Positions 1 to 10,550 of a stretch of 47,622 nt of DNA are shown piece by piece. The translations under genes and the position numbers were made by a program. This DNA is from JAJYVT01 sp035534455 (lineage in GTDB: Bacteria; Actinomycetota; Acidimicrobiia; Acidimicrobiales; RAAP-2): assembly GCA_035534455.1 (NCBI GenBank), contig DATLRV010000036.1:1-47622 (forward strand). Reading direction: 5' to 3'. Below the pieces are notes generated by a model. It was not told the origin of the DNA. It searched no databases and worked only from the letters and a program-made list of their open reading frames with translations. How positions within the stretch are numbered: the stretch's first letter is position 1; every line of letters begins with the position of its first letter.

Positions 1-2079
<2,079 letters not shown>

Positions 2080-2080
<1 letters not shown>

Positions 2081-5000
2081 TACGAGAAGCTCCTCTCAGC
2101 GGCGCGCCGCTCGTCCTCTTCGTCCGATCCTCGTTCGGGCCTGCTGATGTCGATGCCGAGCTCTTCGGCCGTGCGGAACACATCCTCGTCGAGCTCGTGC
2201 ATCTCGATCGCCGACCCGTCGTTCGCCAGCACCTCCACGTCGAGGCAGAGGGACTGCATCTCCTTGATGAGCACCTTGAAGCTCTCGGGGATCCCCGGCT
2301 CGGGGATGTTCTCGCCCTTCACGATCGCCTCGTAGACCTTCACCCGGCCGAGCACGTCGTCCGACTTGATGGTCAACAGCTCCTGGAGGGCGTACGCGGC
2401 GCCGAACGCCTCGAGCGCCCACACCTCCATCTCTCCGAACCGCTGCCCGCCGAACTGCGCCTTCCCGCCCAGGGGCTGCTGGGTGATCATGGAGTACGGC
2501 CCGGTCGAGCGGGCGTGGATCTTGTCGTCCACCAGGTGGGCCAGCTTCAGGATGTAGACGTAGCCGACCGAGATGGGGTTGTCGTACGCCTCGCCGGTCC
2601 GGCCGTTGTAGAGCACGGCCTTGCCCGTCGGCTGGATCTGCACGTCACCGGTCGCCGAGTCGGAGTGGAGCCGCTCGAAGAGCTGGCGGATGGTGGGGTG
2701 CTTGCCCGCCTCCTTCTCCTCGTCCCAGTGGGCGCCGTCGAAGACCGGGGTGGACACCCACGTCGCCGGGATGGTCCGCGGCCGGGTCTTTCGGCCCGCG
2801 CCCGGCCGACCGCACGTGCCGGCGCCGTCCTCGATCGTGGCGGCGCCGTCCCATCCGTGTCGCGCCGCGTAGCCGAGGTGGGACTCGAGCACCTGGCCGA
2901 CGTTCATGCGGCTCGGCACGCCGAGGGGGTTCAAGATGATGTCGACCGGGGTCCCGTCCGCGAGGAAGGGCATGTCCTCCACGGGGAGGATCTTCGAGAT
3001 GACCCCCTTGTTCCCGTGGCGGCCGGCGAGCTTGTCACCCTCGGAGATCTTCCGCTTCTGTGCGACGTACACCCGCACCAGCTGGTTCACGCCCGGCGGG
3101 AGCTCGTGCGAGTCCTCGCGCGAGAACACGCGGACGTCGATGACCTTGCCCTCCTCGCCGTGGGGCACCTTGAGGCTCGTGTCGCGCACCTCGCGCGCCT
3201 TCTCGCCGAAGATGGCCCGCAGCAGCCGCTCCTCGGGCGTCTGCTCGGTCTCCCCCTTCGGCGTCACCTTGCCGACCAGGACGTCGCCCGGGCCGACCTC
3301 CGCACCGATGCGGATGATGCCGCGCTCGTCGAGGTCGGCCAGGATCTCCTCGGAAAGGTTCGGGATGTCCCGGGTGATCTCCTCGGCGCCCAGCTTGGTG
3401 TCCCGGGCGTCGACCTCGTGCTCCTCGATATGGATCGACGTGAGCACGTCGTCGCGCACCAGCCGCTGGGACAGGATGATCGCGTCCTCGTAGTTGTAGC
3501 CCTCCCAGGGCATGAAGGCGACCAGCAGGTTCTTGCCCAGCGCGAGCTCCCCGTTGTGCGTCGAAGGGCCGTCGGCGAGCAGATCGCCCGTGTTCACCTT
3601 CTCGCCCTCGTCCACGAGCGGCTTCTGGTTGATGGAGGTGTTCTGGTTCGACCGGCGGAACTTCGCGAGCCTGTAGATCTTGCGACCGAGCGTCTGGCCC
3701 AGGCGGTCCCTCTGGCCCGAGCGGTACTCGACGACGATCTGGTCGCCGGACACCTCGGTGACGGTCCCCTCTCCCTCCGCGACGATGACGTCGCCCGCGT
3801 CGCGTGCGGCGCGGGCCTCGACGCCCGTCCCGATGTAGGGCGCCTCGGGCACGACGAGCGGCACCGCCTGCTTCTGCATGTTGGCGCCCATCAGCGCCCG
3901 GTTGGCGTCGTCGTGCTCGACGAAGGGGATGAGGGCCGTCGAGACCGAGACGATCTGCTTCGGCGAGACGTCCATGAGGTCGACCTCGTCGGGCGTCACG
4001 TAGTCGATCTCGCTGGTCGTGCCGTAGGACGCGGTCGACACGCCGATGCGCACCCCGGTCCCTTGCGGGCCGCGGCGGACGAGCACGCGGTCGCTGGTGA
4101 AGCGACCGTCGGGGCCGAGGGGCGCGTTCGCCTGCGCGATGACGTGCTCTTCCTCCTCGTCGGCCGCGAGGTAGACCACCTCGTCGGTGACCCGACCGTC
4201 GGCGACCTTGCGGTAGGGCGTCTCGATGAAGCCGTACTCGTTCACCCGCGCGTAGGTCGCGAGGGCGCCGATCAGGCCGATGTTCGGCCCTTCGGGCGTC
4301 TCGATGGGGCACATCCGGCCGTAGTGGGAGGTGTGCACGTCTCGCACCTCGAAGCCCGCCCGCTCACGCGAGAGACCACCCGGGCCGAGCGCGGAGAGAC
4401 GGCGCTTGTGGGCCAGGCCCGAGAGCGGGTTGTTCTGGTCCATGAACTGACTCAGCTGCGAGGTCCCGAAGAACTCCTTCACCGCGGCCACCACGGGCCG
4501 GATGTTGATGAGCGTCTGCGGGGTGATCGCCTCGACGTCCTGGGTCGTCATCCGCTCGCGAACGACCCGCTCCATGCGCGAGAGGCCGACGCGAACCTGG
4601 TTCTGGATCAGCTCGCCGACCGACCGGATCCGGCGGTTGGCGAAGTGGTCCTGGTCGTCGATCCGGTACGTCGAGTCGCCGTCGGCCATGTGGAGCGCGA
4701 GGTGGAGCATGTAGGTCGCCGACGCGAGGATCTCCGACGGGCTGAGCACGCTCTGCCCGGGAGCCGGGCGCTCGAGGTCGAGCCCGAACAGCTCGGAGAT
4801 CCGCTCGATCTCCGGACCGAGCTTGCGGTTCAGCTTGTACCGGCCGACCCGGGTGAGGTCGTAGCGCTTCGGGTTGAAGAAGGCGTTCTCGAAGTACTGC
4901 CGTGCGGCCTCCACCGAGAGCGGCTCTCCGGGGCGAGCGCGCTTGTAGATCTCGAGCAGCGCCTCCTCGCGGGTCGGGGCGAGCTCCTTCTCTTTCTCCC

Positions 5001-5670
5001 ACTGTCCCTCGAGGAAGTCGAAGTGGCGCACGAAGCGCTCGAGGAACTCCGTGTCGCCGTAGCCGAGCGCGCGCAGGAGGACGAAGAGGGAAAGGCGCCG
5101 CTTGCGTGCGACGCGGGCGCCGGCGGTGACGTCCTTGGAGGGCTTGGCCTCAATGTCGAGCTCGATCCACTCGCCGCGGTAGGGGTGGACCGTGCCCGTG
5201 AAGATGGTCTTGACGTCGCGGCCCGGCTGGAAGATCACGCCGGGCGACCGGACGAGCTGGCTCACTACGACCCGCTCGGTCCCGTTGACGATGAACGTGC
5301 CGCGATCCGTCATCATCGGGAAGTCGCCCATGAAGACGGTCTGCTCCTTGATCTCGCCGGTGCTGGCGTTCAAGAAGCGCGCGCGCACGAAGACGGGCGC
5401 GGCGTAGGTCATGTCCTTTTCCTTGCACTCCTCCACCGAGAACTTCGGCGGCGGGCGCAGGTCGGGGTCGGACGGGTCGAACTCGAGCTCGAGGCTCAGC
5501 TGGCCCGTGAAGTCCTCGATCGGGCTGATATCGCTGAAGGCCTCGGCGAGGCCCTTGTCCAGGAACCACTGGAAGGAGTCGCGCTGGATCGCGATGAGGT
5601 CGGGCAGGGGCTGCGCTTCGTCGATGTTGGCGAAGGACACACGTTCGGGGCTACGGGACCGTGAAGGCAA
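2080..5670 (-). CDS. rpoB: RNA polymerase beta subunit
   Basis: The 1196-residue beta subunit forms the catalytic core together with RpoC. The rifampicin region is recognisable (SQLSQFMDQNNPLSG, then HKRRLSALGPGGL) and has the usual drug-sensitive residues: Asp in FMDQNN, His in HKRR and Ser in RLSALG. The GRHGNKG motif of the active-centre region is also present. I take the start as TTG at 5670 because a strong ribosome binding site, GGAGGAG, sits six bases upstream; no in-frame ATG or GTG with comparable support lies nearby. The gene follows rplL after 487 bases, which contain two promoter-like sequences, and runs directly into rpoC with a one-base overlap. The order rplJ-rplL-rpoB-rpoC is the universal bacterial one. 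Confidence 0.98.
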
Positions 5671-5719
5671 CGGTCACTCCTCCAGTTGCTCGGGATGCGG
5701 GGCAGAGGCAGAGGCGGGC

Positions 5720-5761
5720 GGGACGGGGACGACGGGACGGGGACGACGGGACGGGGACGAC
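5720..5761. repeat. Three perfect tandem 14-bp repeats in the rpoB leader
   Basis: The unit GGGACGGGGACGAC occurs three times without a mismatch. It begins 50 bases before the rpoB start codon, so it would lie in the untranslated leader of transcripts from either predicted promoter. On the RNA it reads GUCGUCCCCGUCCC and is strongly C-rich. Confidence 0.9.
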
Positions 5762-5865
5762 GGTGGCTCAAGAGGACCCTGGCGGGGTCCAGAACGGTGC
5801 CGTGGCGCGCGCCATTCAGACTGGAGGAATTGCGGTCGCAAGGCAGAGCTGCACGGCAACCCTGC

Positions 5866-5894
5866 AGCATACCCGGAGACGGGCAGATACACAA
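5866..5894 (-). promoter_or_regulatory. Predicted rpoB promoter P2
   Basis: On the minus strand TTGTGT (5889-5894) and TATGCT (5866-5871) are separated by exactly 17 bases, matching a housekeeping sigma promoter. Transcription would begin near 5859, giving a leader of about 190 bases before rpoB. Predicted from sequence only. Confidence 0.6.
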
Positions 5895-5933
5895 CCCCTC
5901 GGACAGCTGACGCCAAGGGGTCGAACCACCGAC

Positions 5934-5962
5934 AGGGTAAATGTCGGCGTCGCCCCAGTCAA
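5934..5962 (-). promoter_or_regulatory. Predicted rpoB promoter P1
   Basis: On the minus strand TTGACT (5957-5962) and TACCCT (5934-5939) are separated by 17 bases. The -35 box is near consensus. It lies about 45 bases upstream of the second promoter, so rpoBC may have tandem promoters independent of the ribosomal-protein transcript. Confidence 0.62.
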
Positions 5963-6054
5963 GGGACCTCCGCACCCCCCGGGAGGCGCCCGTGGCGCCT
6001 CGTGCCGTGCTGCCGACCCCAGCGCAAGCCTCCCTGGGCAGTGGCCCGGGTGTG

Positions 6055-6078
6055 CCGCCGGCCTCCCGCAGCCGGCGG
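6055..6078 (-). terminator. GC hairpin between rplL and rpoB (possible attenuator or processing site)
   Basis: A perfect 8-bp stem, CCGCCGGC with GCCGGCGG, closes an 8-base loop (6063-6070). No run of T follows on either strand, so it is not a textbook intrinsic terminator. Its place 80-100 bases after rplL fits partial attenuation or RNA processing ahead of rpoB. Confidence 0.4.
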
Positions 6079-6157
6079 ATGCCGGGACACGTCCTCGCCC
6101 GGGAGGGACCCGGCCGGCGGGCGTCCTGGGACACCCCCGACCGGCCTTCCGGGCCTG

Positions 6158-6553
6158 CTACTTGACCTCGACGGTCGCGCCCGCGCCCTCCAGGGCGGCG
6201 CGCGCCTTCTCGGCGTCGTCCTTGTTGACCCGCTCCAGGACCGGCTTCGGCGCACTGTCCACGAGGTCCTTCGCCTCCTTGAGCCCGAGGCTCGTGAGGG
6301 CGCGCACCTCCTTGATGACCTGGATCTTCTTGTCGCCGGCGGCAGTGAGGACGACGTCGAACTCCGTCTTCTCCTCTTCTGTGGCGCCGGCCTCTGCCGC
6401 TCCACCCGCCGCGGGCGCGGCGGCGACCGCCACCGGCGCTGCCGCCGTGACGCCGAACTTCTCCTCGAAGTCTTTCAGCAGCTCGCTCAGCTCGATCACC
6501 GTGAGCTCGGCGATACCGTCGAGGATCTGCTCCTTGGTCAGGGTCCCTGCCAT
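6158..6553 (-). CDS. rplL: 50S ribosomal protein L7/L12
   Basis: This 131-residue acidic protein forms the flexible stalk of the 50S subunit that recruits translation factors. It begins MAGTLTKEQILDGIAEL, the dimerising N-terminal helix. An Ala/Pro-rich hinge follows at about residues 37-58, then the C-terminal globular domain with KTEFDVVL and a segment close to the conserved IKVIREV(R) helix. Length is normal for the family. It lies 65 bases downstream of rplJ, whose product L10 anchors the L7/L12 dimers, so the pair is almost certainly co-transcribed. Confidence 0.98.
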   Translation of the reverse strand: MAGTLTKEQILDGIAELTVIELSELLKDFEEKFGVTAAAPVAVAAAPAAGGAAEAGATEEEKTEFDVVLTAAGDKKIQVIKEVRALTSLGLKEAKDLVDSAPKPVLERVNKDDAEKARAALEGAGATVEVK

Positions 6554-6618
6554 CTGTCGTGTTCCTTTCTTCTTTGATCTTCGCGATCTGAACGCTCCCG
6601 CTCGCCCGTGCGGGCGGG

Positions 6619-7410
6619 CTACTCGCCCTCCGACGCCTCTTCTTCGAGCGTGCCGTCCGCGACTGGGGACTCGCCCTCGGGTACCGCTGCCTCGGCGGTG
6701 TCGGTTGCGGTGTCGGTTGCGGTGTCGGTTGCGGTGGGCTCGGTCTCGGTGGGCTCGGTCTCGGCGGTCTCGGTCTCGGCGGTCTCGGTCTCGGCGGGTG
6801 CCGCCGCCTCGGCGGTCTCGGTCGCGGCGGTCTCGGTCGCGGCGGGCTCTGCCTCTTCGCCCGGTACGGGGGCGGCTTCGGCCGGGGCTCCACCGCGCTC
6901 GTCGACGAGGGCCTTGAGCCCGTACGCGAGATTGCGCGGGAGCGCCTGCAGGAGCGAGGCAAGCTGGACAAGGGGCGCCTGGAGGGCACCGGCGAACCGT
7001 GCGAGCAGGACGTCGCGCGAGGGCAGGTCGGCGAGAGCCGCGAGCTGCGCCGGGGAGAGCAACGCCCCGTCGAGCAACCCTCCCTTCACCACGAGGTGGG
7101 CGTCCGTCCGCGAAAAGTCCCGGAGCGCCTTTGCCACGGCGCTCACGTCACCGTGGACGAAGGCGATCGCCGTCGGTCCGACGAGCAGCTCATCCAAGGG
7201 GGCGTGCGGGCTGCCGTCGATCGCCCGCTTCACAAGGGTGTTCTTGAAGACCTTGTAGTCGCCCCCAGCAGCCGTGAGGCTCTTGCGCAGATTGGCAAGG
7301 GCGGCCACGGTGAGCCCGCGGTACTCGGTGATCACGGTCGCCTGCGCGTCGTCGAGGCGCGCGCGCACCTCGTCGATGACGGCGACCTTCTCGGGTCTCG
7401 GATTGTCCAT
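6619..7410 (-). CDS. rplJ: 50S ribosomal protein L10 with a long acidic C-terminal tail
   Basis: L10 is the base of the ribosomal stalk and binds 23S rRNA and L7/L12 dimers. Residues 1-175 are a normal L10: an N-terminal rRNA-binding part with YRGLTVAALANLR and KVFKNTLVKRA, then the C-terminal helix that holds L12. After about residue 178 comes an extra tail of roughly 85 residues made almost only of Ala, Thr, Glu, Pro and Asp, in short repeats such as AETETAETETAE and ATDTATDT. The family is usually 165-185 residues, so 263 is unusual. The tail is in frame and encoded by tandem DNA repeats. A probable L10 leader lies upstream. Confidence 0.96.
   Translation of the reverse strand: MDNPRPEKVAVIDEVRARLDDAQATVITEYRGLTVAALANLRKSLTAAGGDYKVFKNTLVKRAIDGSPHAPLDELLVGPTAIAFVHGDVSAVAKALRDFSRTDAHLVVKGGLLDGALLSPAQLAALADLPSRDVLLARFAGALQAPLVQLASLLQALPRNLAYGLKALVDERGGAPAEAAPVPGEEAEPAATETAATETAEAAAPAETETAETETAETEPTETEPTATDTATDTATDTAEAAVPEGESPVADGTLEEEASEGE
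6690..6860. repeat. In-frame tandem repeats encoding the L10 tail
   Basis: The segment contains three 12-bp units related to GCGGTGTCGGTT (about 6697-6733), followed by units of 15-18 bp built from CTCGGT and CTCGGC. All lengths are multiples of three, so copy-number change would leave rplJ in frame. Confidence 0.8.
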
Positions 7411-7429
7411 CGTTCCTCCACCGGTCGGG

Positions 7430-7595
7430 ATGGGTGCCGCGGTGCCCCGGTGTGCGACGGACCAGGCTGACGCCCGGAAATCGTCGCCTCGTCAGGCGGA
7501 CCCGAAGGGTCCCTTCCGCGCCCGGGGGCGCACCGGAGGTCTACGGCGACCGGAATCTCGTTGCCCGCGCTCGGCGGGCTGTGCGCAAGAGGGTA
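7430..7595 (-). promoter_or_regulatory. Probable L10 leader (autoregulatory mRNA structure)
   Basis: The 185-bp gap between rplA and rplJ is where the L10 leader of the rplJL operon normally lies; there the L10-L12 complex binds its own mRNA. On the minus strand it contains a segment reading GCCGTAGACCTCCGGTGC (about 7530-7547), a hairpin GGACCC-TTC-GGGTCC (7498-7512) and a second hairpin CGCCT-GACG-AGGCG (7484-7497). The match to the known leader is by position and general shape, not by a covariance search. Confidence 0.55.
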
Positions 7596-8321
7596 TCAGG
7601 CGGTGACCGCGAGCTCCTCTTCGACCTCGCGGGCCCGGGCGGGGTCGATGCGCACGCCGGGCCCCATGGTCGACGCGAGGGTCACCGCGAGCATGTAGCG
7701 GCCCTTGGCGGCGGCCGGCTTCGCCCGGACCAGCTCCTCGACGACCGCGTGCACGTTCGCCACGAGATCCGTCTTGGGGAAGGAGACCTTGCCAACGGGG
7801 AGGTGGATGTTGCCGACCTTGTCGGTCCGGTACTCGACCCGTCCCCCCTTGAACTCGGTGACCGCCCGGCCGACGTCGGTCGTGACGGTACCGGTCTTCG
7901 GGTTCGGCATGAGGCCGCGCGGTCCCAGGACCCGGCCGAGGGTTCCGACCTGTCCCATGAGATCCGGGGTCGCGATCGCGACGTCGAAGTCCAAGAAGCC
8001 CTCGTCACGGACGCGCGCGACCAGATCGTCGGCACCGACCTCGTCGGCGCCCGCGGCGCGGGCGTCCGCCGCCTGCTCACCGGCGGCGAAGACCGCAACC
8101 CGCACCGACTTGCCGGTGCCCGCCGGCAGGCTCAGGGTGCCGCGCACGATCTGGTCCGCCTTGCGGGGGTCGACCCCCAGACGCACCGCCAGCTCGATGG
8201 TCTCGTCGAACTTGGCGGACCCCATCGACTTGACGAGGTCGATCGCGTCGCTGACGCCGTAGAGCGCCTCGCGGTCGAACCGACCACTGAGCGACCGGTA
8301 GCGCTTGCCGTGCTGGCTCAT
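7596..8321 (-). CDS. rplA: 50S ribosomal protein L1
   Basis: L1 forms the mobile stalk near the ribosomal E site and in many bacteria represses its own operon. The 241-residue length is normal. Conserved segments include KFDETIELAVRLGVDPRKAD near the N terminus, VRGTLSLPAGTGK, and the domain II signature LGPRGLMPNPKTGTVT. It starts 25 bases after rplK, the usual rplK-rplA pair, and is followed by the L10 leader region. Confidence 0.98.
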   Translation of the reverse strand: MSQHGKRYRSLSGRFDREALYGVSDAIDLVKSMGSAKFDETIELAVRLGVDPRKADQIVRGTLSLPAGTGKSVRVAVFAAGEQAADARAAGADEVGADDLVARVRDEGFLDFDVAIATPDLMGQVGTLGRVLGPRGLMPNPKTGTVTTDVGRAVTEFKGGRVEYRTDKVGNIHLPVGKVSFPKTDLVANVHAVVEELVRAKPAAAKGRYMLAVTLASTMGPGVRIDPARAREVEEELAVTA

Positions 8322-8346
8322 CGATGTCCTCCGTCTTCCCTGCCGC

Positions 8347-8775
8347 TCACCGGACCGCGATGCCCATCGACCGGGCGGTGCCCGCGACCTGCTTCTTGGC
8401 CGCGTCGAGATCGTCGGTGTTGAGGTCCACCATCTTCACCTTGGCGATCTCGGCCAGCTGCGAGTTCGTAATGGTCCCGACCTGCGCCCGGCCAGTCGTC
8501 GCGGACCCCTTCTCGAGCCCGGCAGCCTGGCGCAGCAACACCGGCGTCGGCGTCGTCTTGAGCACGAAGCTGAACGACCGGTCCTCGTAGATCGTGATCT
8601 CGACCGGCACGACGGTGCCGCGCATGGACTCGGTGGCCGCGTTGTACTGCTTGCAGAACTCCATGGTCTGGACCCCGTGGGGGCCGAGGGCCGTGCCGAC
8701 AGGGGGTGCGGGCGTGGCCTGACCGGCTTGCAGCTGGATCTTGACCACGGCGAGGACGCGCTTACGGGGGGGCAT
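8347..8775 (-). CDS. rplK: 50S ribosomal protein L11
   Basis: L11 (142 residues) binds 23S rRNA in the GTPase-associated centre and is the site of thiostrepton action. It begins MPPRKRVLAVVKIQLQAGQA and has the proline-rich N-terminal domain (APPVGTALGPHGV) that contacts factors and thiostrepton. The C-terminal rRNA-binding domain ends near DLDAAKKQVAGTARSMGI. It lies 21 bases downstream of nusG. Length and order are normal. Confidence 0.98.
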   Translation of the reverse strand: MPPRKRVLAVVKIQLQAGQATPAPPVGTALGPHGVQTMEFCKQYNAATESMRGTVVPVEITIYEDRSFSFVLKTTPTPVLLRQAAGLEKGSATTGRAQVGTITNSQLAEIAKVKMVDLNTDDLDAAKKQVAGTARSMGIAVR

Positions 8776-8796
8776 TCGGGGATCTCCTTCGGCGGA

Positions 8797-9567
8797 CTAG
8801 AGCTTGGCGACCTGGCTGAACTCGAGCTCGACCGGCGTCTCCCGGCCGAAGATGTTCACGAGGACCTTCAGCTTGAGCTGGTCCTCGTTGATCTCCGCGA
8901 TCTGGCCGGAGAAGTCCGCGAACGGGCCCTCCTTCACGCGCACAGTCTCGTTTACCTCGTACTCGAGCCTCGGGCGGCGTTGCTTGGACGGCGCCTGCAC
9001 CCCCTCGGGCTTGACCTGGAGGATGCTCTCGACCTCGCGACGCGAGAGCGGCGTCGGCTTGGTGCCCGGGCCCACGAAGCCGGTGACCCCGGGCGTGTTG
9101 CGGATCGCCCCCCAGGTGTCGTCGTCCAGGTCGCTGCGGACGAGCAGGTAGCCGGGGAAGACCTTCTTCTGGACCGTGACGCGCTTTCCGTTCTTGACCT
9201 CGACCACGTCCTCCATCGGGACGACGACCTCGTATACCCGATCCTCCATCCCGCGCGAGACGACGACGCTCTTCAGGTTCGAGGTGACCTTGTTCTCGTA
9301 GCCCGAATACGTGTGCACCACGTACCAGCGACCTGGGCGGTCGTACGGGCTGGGGACGTACGGGACCTCCTCGTCCTCGTCCTCGTCCTCCCCATCGGTC
9401 GCCTCGGCATCGTCCGCCTCGAGGGCCGGTCGATCAGCGGCCTCGTCGTGCGCGGCCTCGTCGCGGGCGACATCGACGTCGGCGCCGGTGGCCCCGTCAG
9501 CGTCGGGAGCCCGCTCTTCGGTCTCGTCGGAAATCTCGGTGTCCATTGTCACGTGCGGCCCGCTCAC
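8797..9567 (-). CDS. nusG: Transcription elongation/termination factor NusG
   Basis: NusG binds RNA polymerase and links it to ribosomes or Rho. The conserved NGN domain starts near residue 82 (RWYVVHTYSGYENKV) and runs to about 195. The C-terminal KOW domain contains VKEGPFADFSGQIAEI and ends in ELEFSQVAKL. An acidic, low-complexity N-terminal extension of about 75 residues, rich in Asp, Glu and Ala, precedes the NGN domain; actinobacterial NusG often has one. I use the GTG at 9567, which overlaps the secE stop (GTGA). An ATG at 9546, seven codons in, is a real alternative. Confidence 0.96.
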   Translation of the reverse strand: MSGPHVTMDTEISDETEERAPDADGATGADVDVARDEAAHDEAADRPALEADDAEATDGEDEDEDEEVPYVPSPYDRPGRWYVVHTYSGYENKVTSNLKSVVVSRGMEDRVYEVVVPMEDVVEVKNGKRVTVQKKVFPGYLLVRSDLDDDTWGAIRNTPGVTGFVGPGTKPTPLSRREVESILQVKPEGVQAPSKQRRPRLEYEVNETVRVKEGPFADFSGQIAEINEDQLKLKVLVNIFGRETPVELEFSQVAKL

Positions 9568-9836
9568 TTCTGGAACATGAAGAACACGCCTTTACCGAAG
9601 GCGAAGTTCAAGAGGAAGATCAACGCGATCATGATGACGAGGGTGAAGAAGACGACCATCGAGTAGTTGACCATCTCGACCCGGGTCGGCCAGGCGACCT
9701 GACGGAGCTCGTCGCGGATCTCCCGCGCGAACTGCATGGGCGTCGTGCGGTTCCGCACCGGCTTTGCCTGGCGTCGGGGAGAGACGACGTCGCCGACCCC
9801 GAAGGCGTTGGTCTCGAACTCCGGGTCGTCGGTCAT
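9564..9836 (-). CDS. secE: Preprotein translocase subunit SecE
   Basis: SecE is the small essential membrane subunit that clamps SecY in the protein-export channel. The 90 residues end in the SecE signature: FAREIRDELRQVAWPTR, an amphipathic helix, then one transmembrane helix (NYSMVVFFTLVIMIALIFLL). The open frame extends upstream into tRNA-Trp, so the start must be internal. The ATG at 9836 has GAGG seven bases upstream; an ATG at 9860 gives eight more residues but weaker ribosome-binding support. The stop overlaps the nusG start, and secE-nusG is the standard pair. Confidence 0.93.
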   Translation of the reverse strand: MTDDPEFETNAFGVGDVVSPRRQAKPVRNRTTPMQFAREIRDELRQVAWPTRVEMVNYSMVVFFTLVIMIALIFLLNFAFGKGVFFMFQK

Positions 9837-9938
9837 CGTCGGGCCTCGCCGATCCGTCATGCGCTTGGTCTCGCGGTTCACTGCCTCGCTCCGGCTTTCG
9901 ATCGTCTTGCGGGAGCCACCCGCTCCTGGCACTCCCCG

Positions 9939-10011
9939 CAGGGCAGGAGGGACTCGAACCCCCAACCGCCGGTTTTGGAGACCGGTGCTCTACCAGTTGA
10001 GCTACTGCCCT
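9939..10011 (-). tRNA. tRNA-Trp (anticodon CCA)
   Basis: A 73-base cloverleaf: acceptor AGGGCAG with CTGCCCT, anticodon loop CTCCAAA (anticodon CCA at 9976-9978), T loop TTCGAGT, discriminator G. CCA is not encoded. It sits between rpmG and secE, a common actinobacterial position. Confidence 0.97.
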
Positions 10012-10114
10012 CTGTCACCGCGGTCCTCGCCCGGGTCGGTCCCGGCCACCGGGGCCGGCGACTGTCGGACTCCGGGGGCAGCCCGCGACGTTACCACCGC
10101 TGGCCAGGGACGGA

Positions 10115-10279
10115 TCAGCGGGTCTCCTTGTGGAGGGTGTGCTTGCGGTCCCAACGGCAGTACTTCTGCATCTCGATCCGCTCGCGGTCGTTCAGCTTGT
10201 TCTTCGTGGTGATGTAGTTCCGTCGCTTGCAGACCTCGCAGGCAAGGGTCACCTGGACCCGCTTCTCGTTCTTGGCCAT
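10115..10279 (-). CDS. rpmG: 50S ribosomal protein L33
   Basis: A 54-residue L33: MAKNEKRVQVTLACEVC, then NYITTKNKLNDRERIEM and a C terminus with CRWDRKHTLHKETR. L33 is a small zinc-ribbon protein near the ribosomal E site. An AGAGG motif lies six bases before the ATG. The first cysteine pair (14 and 17) is intact, but the second pair, normally CPxCRKHT, has become CRWDRKHT, leaving three cysteines. The flanking tRNA-Met and tRNA-Trp and the downstream secE-nusG match the normal order. Confidence 0.96.
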   Translation of the reverse strand: MAKNEKRVQVTLACEVCKRRNYITTKNKLNDRERIEMQKYCRWDRKHTLHKETR

Positions 10280-10319
10280 TGGTACCTCTTTCGGTGCTCG
10301 ACCCGGTCGACCCGGTCCG

Positions 10320-10393
10320 TAGCGGCGGCGGGACTCGAACCCGCGACAACACGATTATGAGCCGTGTGCTCTGACCAACTGAGCTACGCCGCC
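10320..10393 (-). tRNA. tRNA-Met (anticodon CAT)
   Basis: A 74-base cloverleaf with acceptor GGCGGCG pairing CGCCGCT (one G-U pair), anticodon loop CTCATAA, and T stem GCGGG/CCCGC. It is an elongator-type tRNA next to tRNA-Thr. A CAT anticodon could also be an isoleucine tRNA with lysidine, but the context favours elongator Met. Confidence 0.93.
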
Positions 10394-10398
10394 GGGGG

Positions 10399-10471
10399 AG
10401 CCCCCTGTCGGAATCGAACCGACGACACCAGCCTTACCATGGCTGTGCTCTGCCGACTGAGCTAAGGGGGC
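10399..10471 (-). tRNA. tRNA-Thr (anticodon GGT)
   Basis: A 73-base cloverleaf: acceptor GCCCCCT with AGGGGGC, anticodon stem CAGCC/GGCTG around loop ATGGTAA (anticodon GGT), T loop TTCGATT. It is separated from tRNA-Met by only five bases, so both are probably cut from one precursor that also carries rpmG and tRNA-Trp. Confidence 0.97.
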
Positions 10472-10497
10472 GCGGCCGTACGCCGCTGCAGCACGCC

Positions 10498-10503
10498 ATG
10501 ATA
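10498..10503 (-). promoter_or_regulatory. Possible -10 box for the tRNA-Thr transcript
   Basis: TATCAT on the minus strand lies 26 bases before the tRNA-Thr 5' end. No good -35 box is seen 17 bases upstream. Confidence 0.4.
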
Positions 10504-10538
10504 GCCAGGCGGGCCAGGTGCCGCCTCCCGGGCGTCGC

Positions 10539-10544
10539 TACCAT
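10539..10544 (+). promoter_or_regulatory. -10 box of a predicted leaderless promoter (GNAT gene)
   Basis: TACCAT ends six bases before the ATG at 10551, so transcription would start at the A of the start codon. Confidence 0.55.
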
Positions 10545-10550
10545 CCGCCG

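Larger units (their letters stand above)
5671..6157. other. rplL-rpoB control region (no gene)
   Basis: This 487-bp gap holds no convincing gene. Read on the minus strand it contains, in order, a strong GC hairpin after rplL, two promoter-like sequences, three tandem 14-bp repeats in the presumed rpoB leader, and the rpoB ribosome binding site. The layout resembles the region in other bacteria where part of ribosomal-protein transcription is stopped or processed before rpoB. Confidence 0.7.

Noticed and set aside
2197..5664. Open frame of 1155 codons on the plus strand opposite rpoB
   Set aside because: It is the antisense of a certain rpoB gene. Long antisense frames are expected in such GC-rich coding DNA, and the translation is low-complexity (Arg, His, Asp, Val, Leu) with no domain.
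9837..9965. Longer N terminus for SecE
   Set aside because: The extended frame starts inside tRNA-Trp and the added residues resemble no SecE; a better supported ATG exists at 9836.
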